DNA from: Prevotella sp.
GTDB lineage: Bacteria; Bacteroidota; Bacteroidia; Bacteroidales; Bacteroidaceae
Assembly: GCA_017400455.1 (NCBI GenBank)
Contig: JAFPTC010000140.1
Coordinates: 1-64,000, forward strand
Length of the DNA: 64,000 nt
Direction: 5' to 3'
Part shown: one piece after another, positions 8,407 through 16,759 of the stretch
Layout: every line of letters starts with the position of its first letter
Position numbering within the stretch: the stretch's first letter is position 1
The notes under the pieces: model-generated
Databases searched by the model: none
Told to the model about the DNA's origin: nothing
What the model saw: the letters and a program-made list of their open reading frames with translations, nothing else
Position numbers and translations under genes: made by a program

Positions 8407-9766
8407 ACCATCAATACCCAAAGGCACCCGCGACTTCGGCCCAGTGGAAATGGCCAAGCGCAACTATATTCTGAACACCATCAAGGAGGTCTACGAGCTC
8501 TACGGCTTCCAGCAGATTGAGACGCCCGCCCAGGAGCTGCTGCAAACGCTCATGGGAAAATATGGCGAGGAGGGCGACAAGCTGTTGTTCAAGATTCTCA
8601 ACAGCGGCGACTACCTCTCGAAAATCACCGACCAGGAGCTTGCCGAGCGCAACACGCTGCACCTGGCCTCGAAAATATGCGAGAAGGGGCTGCGCTACGA
8701 CCTCACCGTGCCCTTCGCCCGCTATGTGGTGATGCATCGCGACGAGCTGCAACTGCCCTTCAAGCGCTATCAGGTGCAGCCCGTGTGGCGTGCCGACCGT
8801 CCGCAGAAGGGCCGCTATCGCGAGTTCTATCAGTTCGACGGCGACGTGGTGGGCAGCGACTCGCTGCTCAACGAGGTGGAGCTGATGCAGATTGAGGACG
8901 AGGTGTTCAGCCGTTTAGGCGTGCGGGTGGAGATAAAAATCAACAACCGCAAAATCCTCACTGGCATTGCCGAGGTCATTGGCGCGGCCGACAAGATTGT
9001 TGACATTACCGTGGCCATCGACAAGCTCGACAAGATTGGCATTGACAACGTGAACGCCGAGCTGCTGCAGGACGGACTGACCAGTGAGCAGATACAGAAG
9101 CTGCAGCCCATCATCCTGCTCGAAGGCACCAACGACCAGAAACTCGACACCATAGCCCAGGTGCTCAGCAGCAGCGAGACGGGACTGAAGGGCGTGGAGG
9201 AGTTGCGATACATCTTTACGCTTCTCCAATCTCAAACCTCAAATCTCAAATCTGAGTTTACCTTCGACCTCACCCTGGCCCGTGGACTGAACTACTACAC
9301 GGGAGCCATCTTCGAGGTGAAGGCCCTCGACACCCCCATGGGCAGCATCTCTGGCGGCGGACGCTACGACAATCTCACCGGCATCTTCGGCATGCCAGGC
9401 CTCTCGGGAGTGGGCATCTCCTTCGGCGTAGACCGCATCTACGACGTGCTCGACGCCCTGCAGCTCTATCCCGAGAACTCGCTGCGCACCTCGCAGCTGC
9501 TCTTCATCAACTTCGGCGAGCAGGAAACGGCCTATTGCCTGCCCATCGTGGCCCAGGCCCGCCAGGCTGGCATCCGCACCGAGATGTATCCCGACGCCGT
9601 GAAGATGAAGAAGCAGATGGCCTATGCCAATGCCAAGCAGATTCCCTTTGTGGCCCTGGCCGGCTCGGGCGAGATAGCCGAGGGCAAGGTGACGCTGAAG
9701 AATATGCTCACCGGCGAGCAGCAGCTTCTTTCGCCCAGCGAACTCATTGCCTGCGTTCGCGGCTGA
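8396..9766 (+). CDS. hisS: Histidyl-tRNA synthetase
   Basis: This class II aminoacyl-tRNA synthetase of 456 residues charges tRNA-His. Motif 1 is near the N-terminus. The motif 2 region [19 protein letters not shown] lies at about 131-149, the histidine-specific ARGLNYYTG at about 295, and motif 3 at about 345 ([11 protein letters not shown]). The C-terminal anticodon-binding domain is intact. The segment just before the histidine motif (codons about 277-287) is built from repeated TCTCAAA words, like the microsatellites found between genes here. It reads [12 protein letters not shown], which is not typical of the family, yet the frame stays open. Confidence 0.96.
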   Translation: MANKPSIPKGTRDFGPVEMAKRNYILNTIKEVYELYGFQQIETPAQELLQTLMGKYGEEGDKLLFKILNSGDYLSKITDQELAERNTLHLASKICEKGLRYDLTVPFARYVVMHRDELQLPFKRYQVQPVWRADRPQKGRYREFYQFDGDVVGSDSLLNEVELMQIEDEVFSRLGVRVEIKINNRKILTGIAEVIGAADKIVDITVAIDKLDKIGIDNVNAELLQDGLTSEQIQKLQPIILLEGTNDQKLDTIAQVLSSSETGLKGVEELRYIFTLLQSQTSNLKSEFTFDLTLARGLNYYTGAIFEVKALDTPMGSISGGGRYDNLTGIFGMPGLSGVGISFGVDRIYDVLDALQLYPENSLRTSQLLFINFGEQETAYCLPIVAQARQAGIRTEMYPDAVKMKKQMAYANAKQIPFVALAGSGEIAEGKVTLKNMLTGEQQLLSPSELIACVRG

Positions 9767-9779
9767 GGCGGCGCGTTTT

Positions 9780-9870
9780 TCTGGGAAGGCCTCCCATGAA
9801 AATTTCTCACGTGAGATTTTTTCATGGGAGGCCTTCCCAGAAAAAAATCTCACGTGAGAAATTTTCATGG
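9780..9870. repeat. CACGTG palindrome repeat, locus A
   Basis: Two TCTCACGTGAGA cores lie at 9805-9816 and 9848-9859, 43 bases apart. Around the first core there is a perfect 23-base inverted repeat (9780-9802 with 9819-9841), carrying GGGAAGGCCTCCC. It starts 14 bases after the hisS stop and could terminate transcription in both directions. Confidence 0.9.
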
Positions 9871-9904
9871 CTCGCCCCCCCGCAATTTTTTTTCCATGAG
9901 AAAG

Positions 9905-9935
9905 TTGCACGGGTGGGGGAAATGTTGTATATTTG
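9905..9935 (+). promoter_or_regulatory. Promoter of the SGNH hydrolase gene
   Basis: The -7 box TATATTTG is at 9928-9935. A TTG at 9905-9907 lies 20 bases upstream as a possible -33 element. The ATG follows 36 bases after the box. Confidence 0.65.
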
Positions 9936-9971
9936 CAGGTGCAAATACGCAAACAACAAAAGACTACGATC

Positions 9972-10799
9972 ATGCTACTACGACGAATCAAATTCCTTGC
10001 CATTGCGGCCGTCCTGATGCTGCTCTTCACGTCGGCAACGGGTAACAAAACCACCACCATCTTCATCATTGGCGACTCCACGGCGGCCAACAAGGACACC
10101 ACGGGAGGCAAGCAGGAGCGCGGATGGGGCATGGTGCTGCAAAACTACTTCAATCCCGACTACATCGTCATTGACAATCACGCCGTGAACGGCCGCTCGT
10201 CGAAGAGCTTCATCGACGAGGGACGCTGGGACAGGGTGCTTGAGAAGATGAAGCCTGGCGACTATGTGGTCATTCAGTTTGGCCATAACGACGAGAAGCC
10301 CAAGGCCGACCGCCACACCGATCCTGGCTCGACGTTCGACTACAACCTGGCCAAGTTCGTGCGCGAGACGCGTGAGCTGGGGGGCATTCCCATCCTGATG
10401 AACTGCGTGGTGAGGCGCAACTTCTTCGTTCAGGCACCCGAGAACGATGACGACGAGAAACTGCGCACCACCACCTTCAAGGACGGGGTGAAGATGGTTG
10501 AGGGCGACACCCTCATCGACACGCACGGCCTCTACCGTGTGGCTCCCCGCGACGTGGCCCAGCGCATGCACTGCCATTTTGTGGATGCCAACCAGATTAC
10601 TCACGACCTGGAGCAGGGCTTGGGACGCGAGGCGTCGAAGAAGCTCCACATGTGGTTCCTGCCGGGCGAAGAGCCTTCAGTGCCGGCCGGCCGCCAGGAC
10701 AATACCCACTATAATGTCTATGGTGCCAACGTAGTGGCCCGCCTACTGGCCGATGCCATGTGCCAGGAGGTGCCCGTGCTCAGCAAATACAGGAAATAG
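9972..10799 (+). CDS. Secreted SGNH hydrolase, rhamnogalacturonan acetylesterase-like
   Basis: This predicted exported esterase of 275 residues belongs to the SGNH/GDSL superfamily, closest in pattern to rhamnogalacturonan acetylesterases (CE12). After a hydrophobic signal, the nucleophile block GDSTA is at about 34, the GHND block at about 102, and DNTHYN with the Asp-His dyad at about 242. It probably removes acetyl groups from pectin. ATG 9972 was chosen because an earlier in-frame start is inside the promoter box. The three-module pectinase at 39 kb would be a plausible partner. Specificity is inferred only. Confidence 0.8.
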   Translation: MLLRRIKFLAIAAVLMLLFTSATGNKTTTIFIIGDSTAANKDTTGGKQERGWGMVLQNYFNPDYIVIDNHAVNGRSSKSFIDEGRWDRVLEKMKPGDYVVIQFGHNDEKPKADRHTDPGSTFDYNLAKFVRETRELGGIPILMNCVVRRNFFVQAPENDDDEKLRTTTFKDGVKMVEGDTLIDTHGLYRVAPRDVAQRMHCHFVDANQITHDLEQGLGREASKKLHMWFLPGEEPSVPAGRQDNTHYNVYGANVVARLLADAMCQEVPVLSKYRK

Positions 10800-10833
10800 C
10801 ATCCACTACGAATTCTGTTCAATAGATTATTCT

Positions 10834-11111
10834 ACTACGAATTATACGAATTAAACGAATTCTTTTTAAAAGGGTATTCTACTACGAATTATACGAATTA
10901 AACGAATTATTTAAAAGAGTATTCTACTACGAATTATACGAATTAAACGAATTATTCCTCACTGATAATCAGTATTTGGAGAAAAATTCGTTTAATTCGT
11001 ATAATTCGTAGTCTTTAAACCAGTATACGGAAAAAATTCGTTTAATTCGTATAATTCGTAGTCTTTAATCCAGTATCTGGAATAATTCGTTTAATTCGTA
11101 TAATTCGTAGT
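10834..11111. repeat. Six-copy AATTCGT inverted cluster
   Basis: A 28-base unit built from ACGAATT words occurs three times forward (10834-10861, 10881-10908, 10926-10953). It then occurs three times as its exact reverse complement (10985-11012, 11035-11062, 11084-11111). Copies start 45-50 bases apart, and the symmetry centre is near 10970. The cluster fills the gap between the convergent SGNH and DUF4301 genes. No gene is seen here. Confidence 0.95.
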
Positions 11112-11134
11112 CCTTAAACCATTCGTCTTTGAGC

Positions 11135-12637
11135 TTACTGGTGCTGTTCGCGCAGCAGGTCGTTCACCGTCTTCACGGGATTGAACGTGCCGAGGGGCAC
11201 TTCCACGAAAACGGTGCTCCAGTTGCTCATGGCTCCGTTCCACAGGCCGGGCAACTCAAGTGCCTTCAGCTCCTTGCCGCCCTTAGACTTCGAGGAGATG
11301 AAGCCCGTGGTCTTGTCGACGAAGTCGGGCAGGTTGAAGGGCTTGCCCTGATAGTCCTTCACAGCGCACACCAGGTCAACGGGATTGAAGTGGGTGCCCT
11401 GGGTGAACATCTTCATGTATTCCTCGTTCTTCGTGTCAATCTGCGAGCTCTCCAGGATCTGCAGGCTCACGGTGCCGTCCTGATTGTAGGTGAGGAACGG
11501 GCCGCCACCAGGCTCGCCCACATTCTTCACCACGCCACAGACGCGCATGGGGCGGCAGAGCTTGCTGCGCAGATAGTCGGCGTCAACCTTGTGCTGCTTA
11601 GGATTGGTGCAGAGGCACTTCTCCACGAACTGGGCTATCTCCTGAAGCTGAGCCTCGCTGGCACCCTGGTCCAGCAGGCGCAGATAGTCGAAGGCCTGCT
11701 GCTGCAGGCTGACCAGCACGCCGGCGATGACCTGCTTCCACTCCACGGTCTCGGGCTTCAGGCGGTCGGGCACCACGTTGTCGATGTTCTTAATGAAGAT
11801 GACATCGGCGTCGATCTCGTTCAGGTTCTCAATCAGGGCGCCGTGGCCACCAGGACGGAACAGCAGGCTGCCGTCGGCCTCGCGGAAGGGCGTGTTGTCA
11901 GGATTGGCGGCGATGGTGTCGGTGCTGGGCTTCTGCTCGCTGAAGGTGATGTCGTATTTCACGTCATACTTCTTGGCGAAACCATCGGCCTTCTCGGCCA
12001 CCTTGGCCTTGAAGAAGTCCATGTGCTCGTGGGAAACGGTAAAGTGGACGTGGGCCTCGCCCTTCGAGGCGGCATAGAGCGCGCCCTCGACAAGGTGTTC
12101 CTCCATGGGCGTGCGTGCGCCCTCGGCATATTTGTGGAAGAGCAGCATGCCCTTGGGCAGCTGGCCGTAGTTCAGTCCTTCGGGCTTCAGCATCTGGGCT
12201 GCCACGGCCTTGTACTGGCCTTCGGCCAAGAGCGTCTTGATGTCCTTGCCCAGGTTCTTCTGGCAAACGGCGTCGAGGGCATCGTAGAAGGCGAACTTCT
12301 CAATGTCCTGGAAATACTTCTTCTCGAAATCGGTGGTGGGCACGTCGTAGGGCGCGTCGACAAAGGCGAACATGTTCTTGAACATGCGGCTGGCGGCTCC
12401 GCTGGCGGGCACGAACTTCACCACGCGGCGGCCCTGGGCCTTATAGGCCTGCCAGGCGGCAACATACTTCTTGCGCTCCTCTTCCGTGGGAGCCACGATG
12501 CCGTTGCCCACGGCAGCTGCGGCCTCAAGGCGCAGGAAAGGGAAGCCTGTCTCAAACTGGTGCAACTGTGTCTCAATCTGCTCAGGCGTGATGCCACGCT
12601 GGGCAATCTGTTTAAGGTCTTTCTCTGATAGGTTCAT
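11135..12637 (-). CDS. DUF4301 protein, possibly a UDPGP-like nucleotidyltransferase
   Basis: This protein of 500 residues without signal peptide matches the conserved Bacteroidetes family DUF4301, whose function is not established. PASGAASRM at 77-85 and, near 260-290, FRPGGHGALIENLN followed by VIFIKNIDNV look like the nucleotide loop and the G-G-H/N-G plus ..NIDN blocks of UDP-sugar pyrophosphorylases. That is my inference from local similarity. It lies 22 bases after the PfkB kinase and is the last gene of a four-gene minus-strand unit, so it may act on a sugar phosphate. Confidence 0.8.
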   Translation of the reverse strand: MNLSEKDLKQIAQRGITPEQIETQLHQFETGFPFLRLEAAAAVGNGIVAPTEEERKKYVAAWQAYKAQGRRVVKFVPASGAASRMFKNMFAFVDAPYDVPTTDFEKKYFQDIEKFAFYDALDAVCQKNLGKDIKTLLAEGQYKAVAAQMLKPEGLNYGQLPKGMLLFHKYAEGARTPMEEHLVEGALYAASKGEAHVHFTVSHEHMDFFKAKVAEKADGFAKKYDVKYDITFSEQKPSTDTIAANPDNTPFREADGSLLFRPGGHGALIENLNEIDADVIFIKNIDNVVPDRLKPETVEWKQVIAGVLVSLQQQAFDYLRLLDQGASEAQLQEIAQFVEKCLCTNPKQHKVDADYLRSKLCRPMRVCGVVKNVGEPGGGPFLTYNQDGTVSLQILESSQIDTKNEEYMKMFTQGTHFNPVDLVCAVKDYQGKPFNLPDFVDKTTGFISSKSKGGKELKALELPGLWNGAMSNWSTVFVEVPLGTFNPVKTVNDLLREQHQ

Positions 12638-12659
12638 AGTTTTTTGTGATTAAAAGTGG

Positions 12660-13697
12660 TTATAGTAGTTGAATGATTTCTTCGTCGGTGGCCAGGTTGA
12701 AGTCGCCGGGAATGGTGTTCTTCAGGGCCGAGGCGGCCAGCGAGTAGTTGAGCTGGCGCTGGTCGTCGCCGGGGTAGGCCTGAACGGCATGCAGTAGGCC
12801 GGCCATGAAGGCATCGCCCACGCCCGATGGGTCTACCACGCCATTGATGTCGTGGATGGGGGCCTTCAGCAGCTGGTAGTCTTGGCCGTTGTCGCTGGTG
12901 TAGAGCAGGGCGGTGAGCAGGTGGCGGCTGGAGGCCACCATGTTGCGCATGCCCATGAGCCACTTGCGGCAGCGGGGGAACTGCCGGTGCAGGTCTTCAA
13001 ACCAGGCCTGGTATTCGTCCATCTGCATCTGGAAATGGGTGTCGGTGGCGGTGAAGGGCGGCTGGCGGCGCTGGCAGAGCCATTCGAACTCGATGGCGTC
13101 GCCAAACATCATGTCGCAGCGGCTGAGCAGCAGGCCCAGGGTGGCGCGGGGATCGGCCCCGTCGTAGCGCCACAGGTTCTTGCGGTAGTTGATGTCGTAG
13201 GACACGAGGACGCCCATCTCGTCGGCAATGTCAAGCGCCTCAAGGGTGGCGTCGAGCGAGCTGCGCGAGATGGCTCCGGTGATGCCCGACACGTGGAGCA
13301 CGCGGGCGTCGCGCAGAATGTCGCGCCAGGGCAGCATGCCCGGCTTCAGCTCGGAGCAGGCTGAGTAGGCCCGGTCGTAGACCACCTTGGCCGAGCGCAT
13401 GCCAGCGGCCGGCTCGAAGTAATAGGTGCCGATGCGTTGTCCGCCGAAGAGCACGTGGTGGCAGCCCACGCCCAGCTCTTGCAGGCGCATCACGCCGGCA
13501 CGGCCCACGGGGGTGTCGGGCAGGCGGGTGACGTATTCCACCTGGTCGCCCAGGGTGGCCAGGCTGACGGCCACGTTGGCTTCGCTGCCACCGTATTTGC
13601 TGGTGAACATGTCGCCCTGCGTGAGTCGCAGGTGGTCGTTCTTTGAGAAACGGAGCAGAAGTTCTCCGAAGGTTACGATTTTTTTCTTTTGGTTCAT
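12660..13697 (-). CDS. PfkB-family sugar kinase, 2-keto-3-deoxygluconate kinase-like
   Basis: This cytosolic kinase of 345 residues begins with VTFGELLLRFS and GGSEANVAVSLATLG, the standard N-terminal PfkB pattern. It carries the catalytic block DPSGVGDAFMAG at about 283-294 with the base Asp. The beginning resembles KdgK, which phosphorylates 2-keto-3-deoxygluconate from uronic acid breakdown. The block usually reads GAGD; here it is GVGD, which is tolerated in the family. It lies 12 bases after a patatin gene and 22 before the DUF4301 gene, in one operon. A different ketose or nucleoside substrate is possible. Confidence 0.82.
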   Translation of the reverse strand: MNQKKKIVTFGELLLRFSKNDHLRLTQGDMFTSKYGGSEANVAVSLATLGDQVEYVTRLPDTPVGRAGVMRLQELGVGCHHVLFGGQRIGTYYFEPAAGMRSAKVVYDRAYSACSELKPGMLPWRDILRDARVLHVSGITGAISRSSLDATLEALDIADEMGVLVSYDINYRKNLWRYDGADPRATLGLLLSRCDMMFGDAIEFEWLCQRRQPPFTATDTHFQMQMDEYQAWFEDLHRQFPRCRKWLMGMRNMVASSRHLLTALLYTSDNGQDYQLLKAPIHDINGVVDPSGVGDAFMAGLLHAVQAYPGDDQRQLNYSLAASALKNTIPGDFNLATDEEIIQLL

Positions 13698-13709
13698 TGC
13701 TATGTTGTT

Positions 13710-14834
13710 TTATGTGTTGTGACCATGTCTGGGCTGACGCATGGCGCCGTTGGCCCTGCGCATCATGCGTCGCAGCTCGTCCTTGTGGGTCTTGGCCTCT
13801 TGGTGGCCTCGGTCGTACATGTCGCGCAGGGCTTCTTGGCCAAAGCTGGCCACATTGCGCCCTGGCAGGTATGGATGGAGGTAAATGATGTTCTCGGCGG
13901 GGTAGAGCCGCTGGTTGTCAATGTATCGTTGCTTGTCGGGGCGATGAAGTGCCCAGCCGATGATGCCCAGGTCGTCAGCGTCGATGAGGGCGGCGGCAGC
14001 CTGTCGGCCCAGGCTGAGGGCCTTGCTGAGGATGGTGTTGGCGAAATCCTTGCCGAGGTCTTTGACCAATGACAGCAGGTCGAAGAGGCTTTCGAGGCGC
14101 AGCTCCTCGTCGTCGACGGTGATGGTTCCCTGCTGCAGGTCAATGACGATGACGTATTCTGCGCCCATCTGTTTCACCACGTCGATGGGCAGGTTGTTCA
14201 TCATGCCGCCGTCAACCAGGTGCTGATGGTCTATCTCCTGATGCTTAATGACCACGGGGAAAGCCATCGAGGCCCTGACGGCCTTGGCGACGTTGCCCTG
14301 ATGGAGGTCGGCTTCTTTCACATGCTTGAAGAAGTCGAGGTCGGTGGCCACGCAGCGGAACTTGGTGCGGCCGTAGTCGCTGAAGTCGGTGATGCCCTTC
14401 CTGCTGAGCAGCGAGTCGATGATGTGCTCCACAGAGTCGCAGCTGAGCAGGCCGATGCAGCCCCGACGGAAGTTCAGGGCAGGGAAACCGAAGATGTAGT
14501 TGAGGGTGTCTCGACCGTTGACGGTGCGTATGAAGGGTTTGTAGCGCAGGTCTTCACGGCGGTCGGTGAGGGTGCCGAGCAGGGGCCGGTCGCAGAGCAG
14601 CTGCTCCAGCTCGTCGGCCTTGTAGCCGGCGGCGTAGAGGCTGCCGATGACGGAGCCGATGCTGGTGCCGGCTATATAGTCGATGGGAATGTCGTAGCGT
14701 TCAATGTATTTCAGCGCGCCAATCTGAGCAGCTCCCTTGGCGCCTCCACCACCCAAGACAAGGCCAACCCTTGGGCGCGACATGGCGCAAAGGAAGGACA
14801 GAAGCAGAAGGGAAGAAAGGAGGAGACGCTTCAT
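13710..14834 (-). CDS. Exported patatin-like phospholipase (second copy)
   Basis: This protein of 374 residues has a short signal peptide ending near 18. Its patatin catalytic dyad is complete: oxyanion loop GGGGAKG at 28-34, nucleophile Ser58 in GTSIG, and the Asp in DGGMMNN at about 206. It is predicted to be a lipid acyl hydrolase acting in the periplasm or at the outer membrane. It is a paralogue of the gene 9 bases upstream, with which it shares the dyad and the ADELEQLL/ASELEQMF region, so the pair arose by tandem duplication. It has a longer C-terminal tail than its sister. Confidence 0.88.
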   Translation of the reverse strand: MKRLLLSSLLLLSFLCAMSRPRVGLVLGGGGAKGAAQIGALKYIERYDIPIDYIAGTSIGSVIGSLYAAGYKADELEQLLCDRPLLGTLTDRREDLRYKPFIRTVNGRDTLNYIFGFPALNFRRGCIGLLSCDSVEHIIDSLLSRKGITDFSDYGRTKFRCVATDLDFFKHVKEADLHQGNVAKAVRASMAFPVVIKHQEIDHQHLVDGGMMNNLPIDVVKQMGAEYVIVIDLQQGTITVDDEELRLESLFDLLSLVKDLGKDFANTILSKALSLGRQAAAALIDADDLGIIGWALHRPDKQRYIDNQRLYPAENIIYLHPYLPGRNVASFGQEALRDMYDRGHQEAKTHKDELRRMMRRANGAMRQPRHGHNT

Positions 14835-14843
14835 GGGGATTGG

Positions 14844-15860
14844 TTATGGAACTTGGAATTGCTGCAGACGGCTCATCTGCTGGCGGGCACTCTGTTCGCC
14901 GATGGCAATCATGCGCTTCATGCTCTTGTTGCCAAAGCTGGAAGCGTCGTCATCGGGTAGGGGAGGGTTGATATAGACATCGCACAACTGGCGGTTGGCG
15001 TTGTATTTCCTTATGTCGGGACGGCTGAACACCCAGTTGGCAATGGCGCCGAGGCCAATGGCATCGGCAATGCCGGTGATGATGTTTCCATCCTCGGGGT
15101 CGCGGTTCTGGGGCTTGTTCTGTTGCAAGTCGATGGCAATGACCACGTCGGCGCCCATCTCGCGGGCCACGTCGACGGGCAGGTTGTTCATCATGCCGCC
15201 ATCGATGAGTTGTCGGCCGTCGATGTCAACAGGCTTGAAGATGCCCGGTATGGCCATCGAGGCCCGGATGGCCTGTGGCAGCGTGCCTGAGCTGAGCACC
15301 ACCTCCTCGGCATCCATCATCGAGGCGGCCACACAGTGGAAGGGTGTCTTCAGACATTCGAACTCCACGCAGCCTTTCGCTGCGAGCATGGAGTCGATGA
15401 CCTGCTCCACGCGGCCACCCTTCAGCACACCGAAGGCTTGGTTGTTGGTGTCGATGACGGGGAAACCGAAGATGTAGGTCACGCCGTCCTGCTGCTTGAA
15501 GGGCTCGCCGCTCAGGTCGGCGCGGCGGTCGGTGAGCAGCGACAGCCACTCCTGCTGGCTGAACATCTGTTCCAGCTCGCTGGCCGTATAACCGGCGGCA
15601 TAGAGTCCGCCCACGATGGCGCCGATGCTGGTGCCAACGATGATGTCGGGCTTGATGCCGGCTTCTTCCAGCACCTTCAGCGCCCCCACCTCGGCACCGC
15701 CCTTAGCGCCGCCGCCTCCCAGGACCAGTCCAATCTTTTGCGCCCCTACGGGGCTAAATGATAAATGAAAAATGAGAAATGATAGCGTTACGAGCTTTAC
15801 TCTAAATGATAACCTCAGCAGTCTACCAATACCTGTAAGTTTTCGTTTCTTGAAGCTCAT
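14844..15860 (-). CDS. Exported patatin-like phospholipase (first copy)
   Basis: This patatin-family hydrolase of 338 residues has GGGGAKGG at 48-55, nucleophile Ser78 in GTSIG, and the catalytic Asp in DGGMMNN. The N-terminus has a basic stretch and then a hydrophobic segment ending near QA. The hydrophobic core (about residues 27-36) is encoded by a TCATTT-type microsatellite otherwise found between genes. It is the first gene of a likely operon: patatin, patatin, PfkB kinase, DUF4301. A second copy of the same repeat, in inverted orientation, lies just upstream of the start codon. Confidence 0.88.
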   Translation of the reverse strand: MSFKKRKLTGIGRLLRLSFRVKLVTLSFLIFHLSFSPVGAQKIGLVLGGGGAKGGAEVGALKVLEEAGIKPDIIVGTSIGAIVGGLYAAGYTASELEQMFSQQEWLSLLTDRRADLSGEPFKQQDGVTYIFGFPVIDTNNQAFGVLKGGRVEQVIDSMLAAKGCVEFECLKTPFHCVAASMMDAEEVVLSSGTLPQAIRASMAIPGIFKPVDIDGRQLIDGGMMNNLPVDVAREMGADVVIAIDLQQNKPQNRDPEDGNIITGIADAIGLGAIANWVFSRPDIRKYNANRQLCDVYINPPLPDDDASSFGNKSMKRMIAIGEQSARQQMSRLQQFQVP

Positions 15861-15909
15861 GGTTCAACGTTTGTCATTTGTCATTTATCATTTATCATTT
15901 ATCATTTAG
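15754..15909. repeat. Inverted pair of TAAATGA-type repeats around the patatin start
   Basis: 15754-15783 holds TAAATGATAAATG-type words and 15873-15909 holds the complementary TCATTTATCATTT words. A GC hairpin lies beside each: GCCCC-ta-CGGGGC near 15743 and GGGC-gaa-GCCC near 15908. The patatin start codon (15858-15860) lies between them. Confidence 0.85.
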
Positions 15910-15921
15910 GGCGAAGCCCGC

Positions 15922-16701
15922 TTACTTCACGAGAATCTTCTGCCCCTTCACGATGTAGATGGCGGGACGCAGATTGCTCACCTCGGCAGCGCGGATCTGT
16001 GAAGCCACCTTCGTGCCTGCGGTGGTATAGACATCCACGAGTTCGTCGCTGTTGGCAATGGCGTTGATGCTGGTAGCCTCGCCGTAGCCCAGATGCTGGG
16101 CGGTGAGCAGCTTGTTGGTGCCCGACGAGAGGCGGATGTGGCAGCGCGTGGCATAGAAGCCGCTGGTCTTCTCCTGGCCAACTGACACGAACTTCACCTC
16201 GCTGTTATCGCGGGCCATTACGCCATAGAGTCCTTCGCCGTCGATATGCTTCTGTACGCCGCTCATGGTCACCGTCTCGCCGTTGGGCGTGGTCAGCGTG
16301 ATGACCGACGGGGCATTGCTCACTTCCGTCTCCTTGACAATCTTCTTAGTGGCGGTCTCGCCCGAGAAGTAGAGCATATAGGGTGTGTTAGCCTGCAGGC
16401 CGCCGGCTTTGCAGTTCACGAAGTTCAGGGTGATGTCCTGAGCATTATCTTCGGCACTGGCCAAGCGCTCCAGTCGGCAGTCGCTGCCAAAAGCGTCGTT
16501 CAGCTCCTGCTCGGTCATGCTGAAGGGCAGCGAGAGGGTATTCCAGCCCGTATAGACCAGACGGTTCACCGTGACGTTGCAAACCTTGCCGTCGTAGCGG
16601 TTCAGATTCGTACCATTGTACGTACTCAGTAAGAGTCTCTCCTGTGCCTGAGCGCCCAGCGTGAGGGCAGCCATGGCAGCAATGATAAATAGCTTCTTCA
16701 T
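15922..16701 (-). CDS. Secreted protein with a C-terminal sorting-type tail
   Basis: I do not recognise the main body of this protein of 259 residues. It begins with a clear signal peptide cut after AQA. The middle contains beta-rich sequence with NTLSLPF and NTPYMLYFSG, seen in many secreted Prevotella proteins. The end, VYTTAGTKVAS followed by PAIYIVKGQKILVK, resembles the C-terminal tails of type IX secretion or cell-surface sorting domains. ATG 16701 was chosen because the longer in-frame version adds residues before the signal peptide. It lies 47 bases downstream of the MFS gene. Confidence 0.75.
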   Translation of the reverse strand: MKKLFIIAAMAALTLGAQAQERLLLSTYNGTNLNRYDGKVCNVTVNRLVYTGWNTLSLPFSMTEQELNDAFGSDCRLERLASAEDNAQDITLNFVNCKAGGLQANTPYMLYFSGETATKKIVKETEVSNAPSVITLTTPNGETVTMSGVQKHIDGEGLYGVMARDNSEVKFVSVGQEKTSGFYATRCHIRLSSGTNKLLTAQHLGYGEATSINAIANSDELVDVYTTAGTKVASQIRAAEVSNLRPAIYIVKGQKILVK

Positions 16702-16730
16702 AGCGTTTTTGTTATATTGGTTAATAATCA

Positions 16731-16759
16731 ACTCTTAACTCTTAACTCTTAACTCTTAA
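16731..16759. repeat. TTAACTC microsatellite covering the MFS stop codon
   Basis: Four units of the 7-base word ACTCTTA run here. On the minus strand the last two MFS codons and its TAA (16749-16751) lie inside the repeat. Confidence 0.9.

Noticed and set aside
13710..15860. Single patatin gene split by a frameshift
   Set aside because: Each copy has its own signal peptide, oxyanion loop, Ser and Asp, so they are two complete paralogues.
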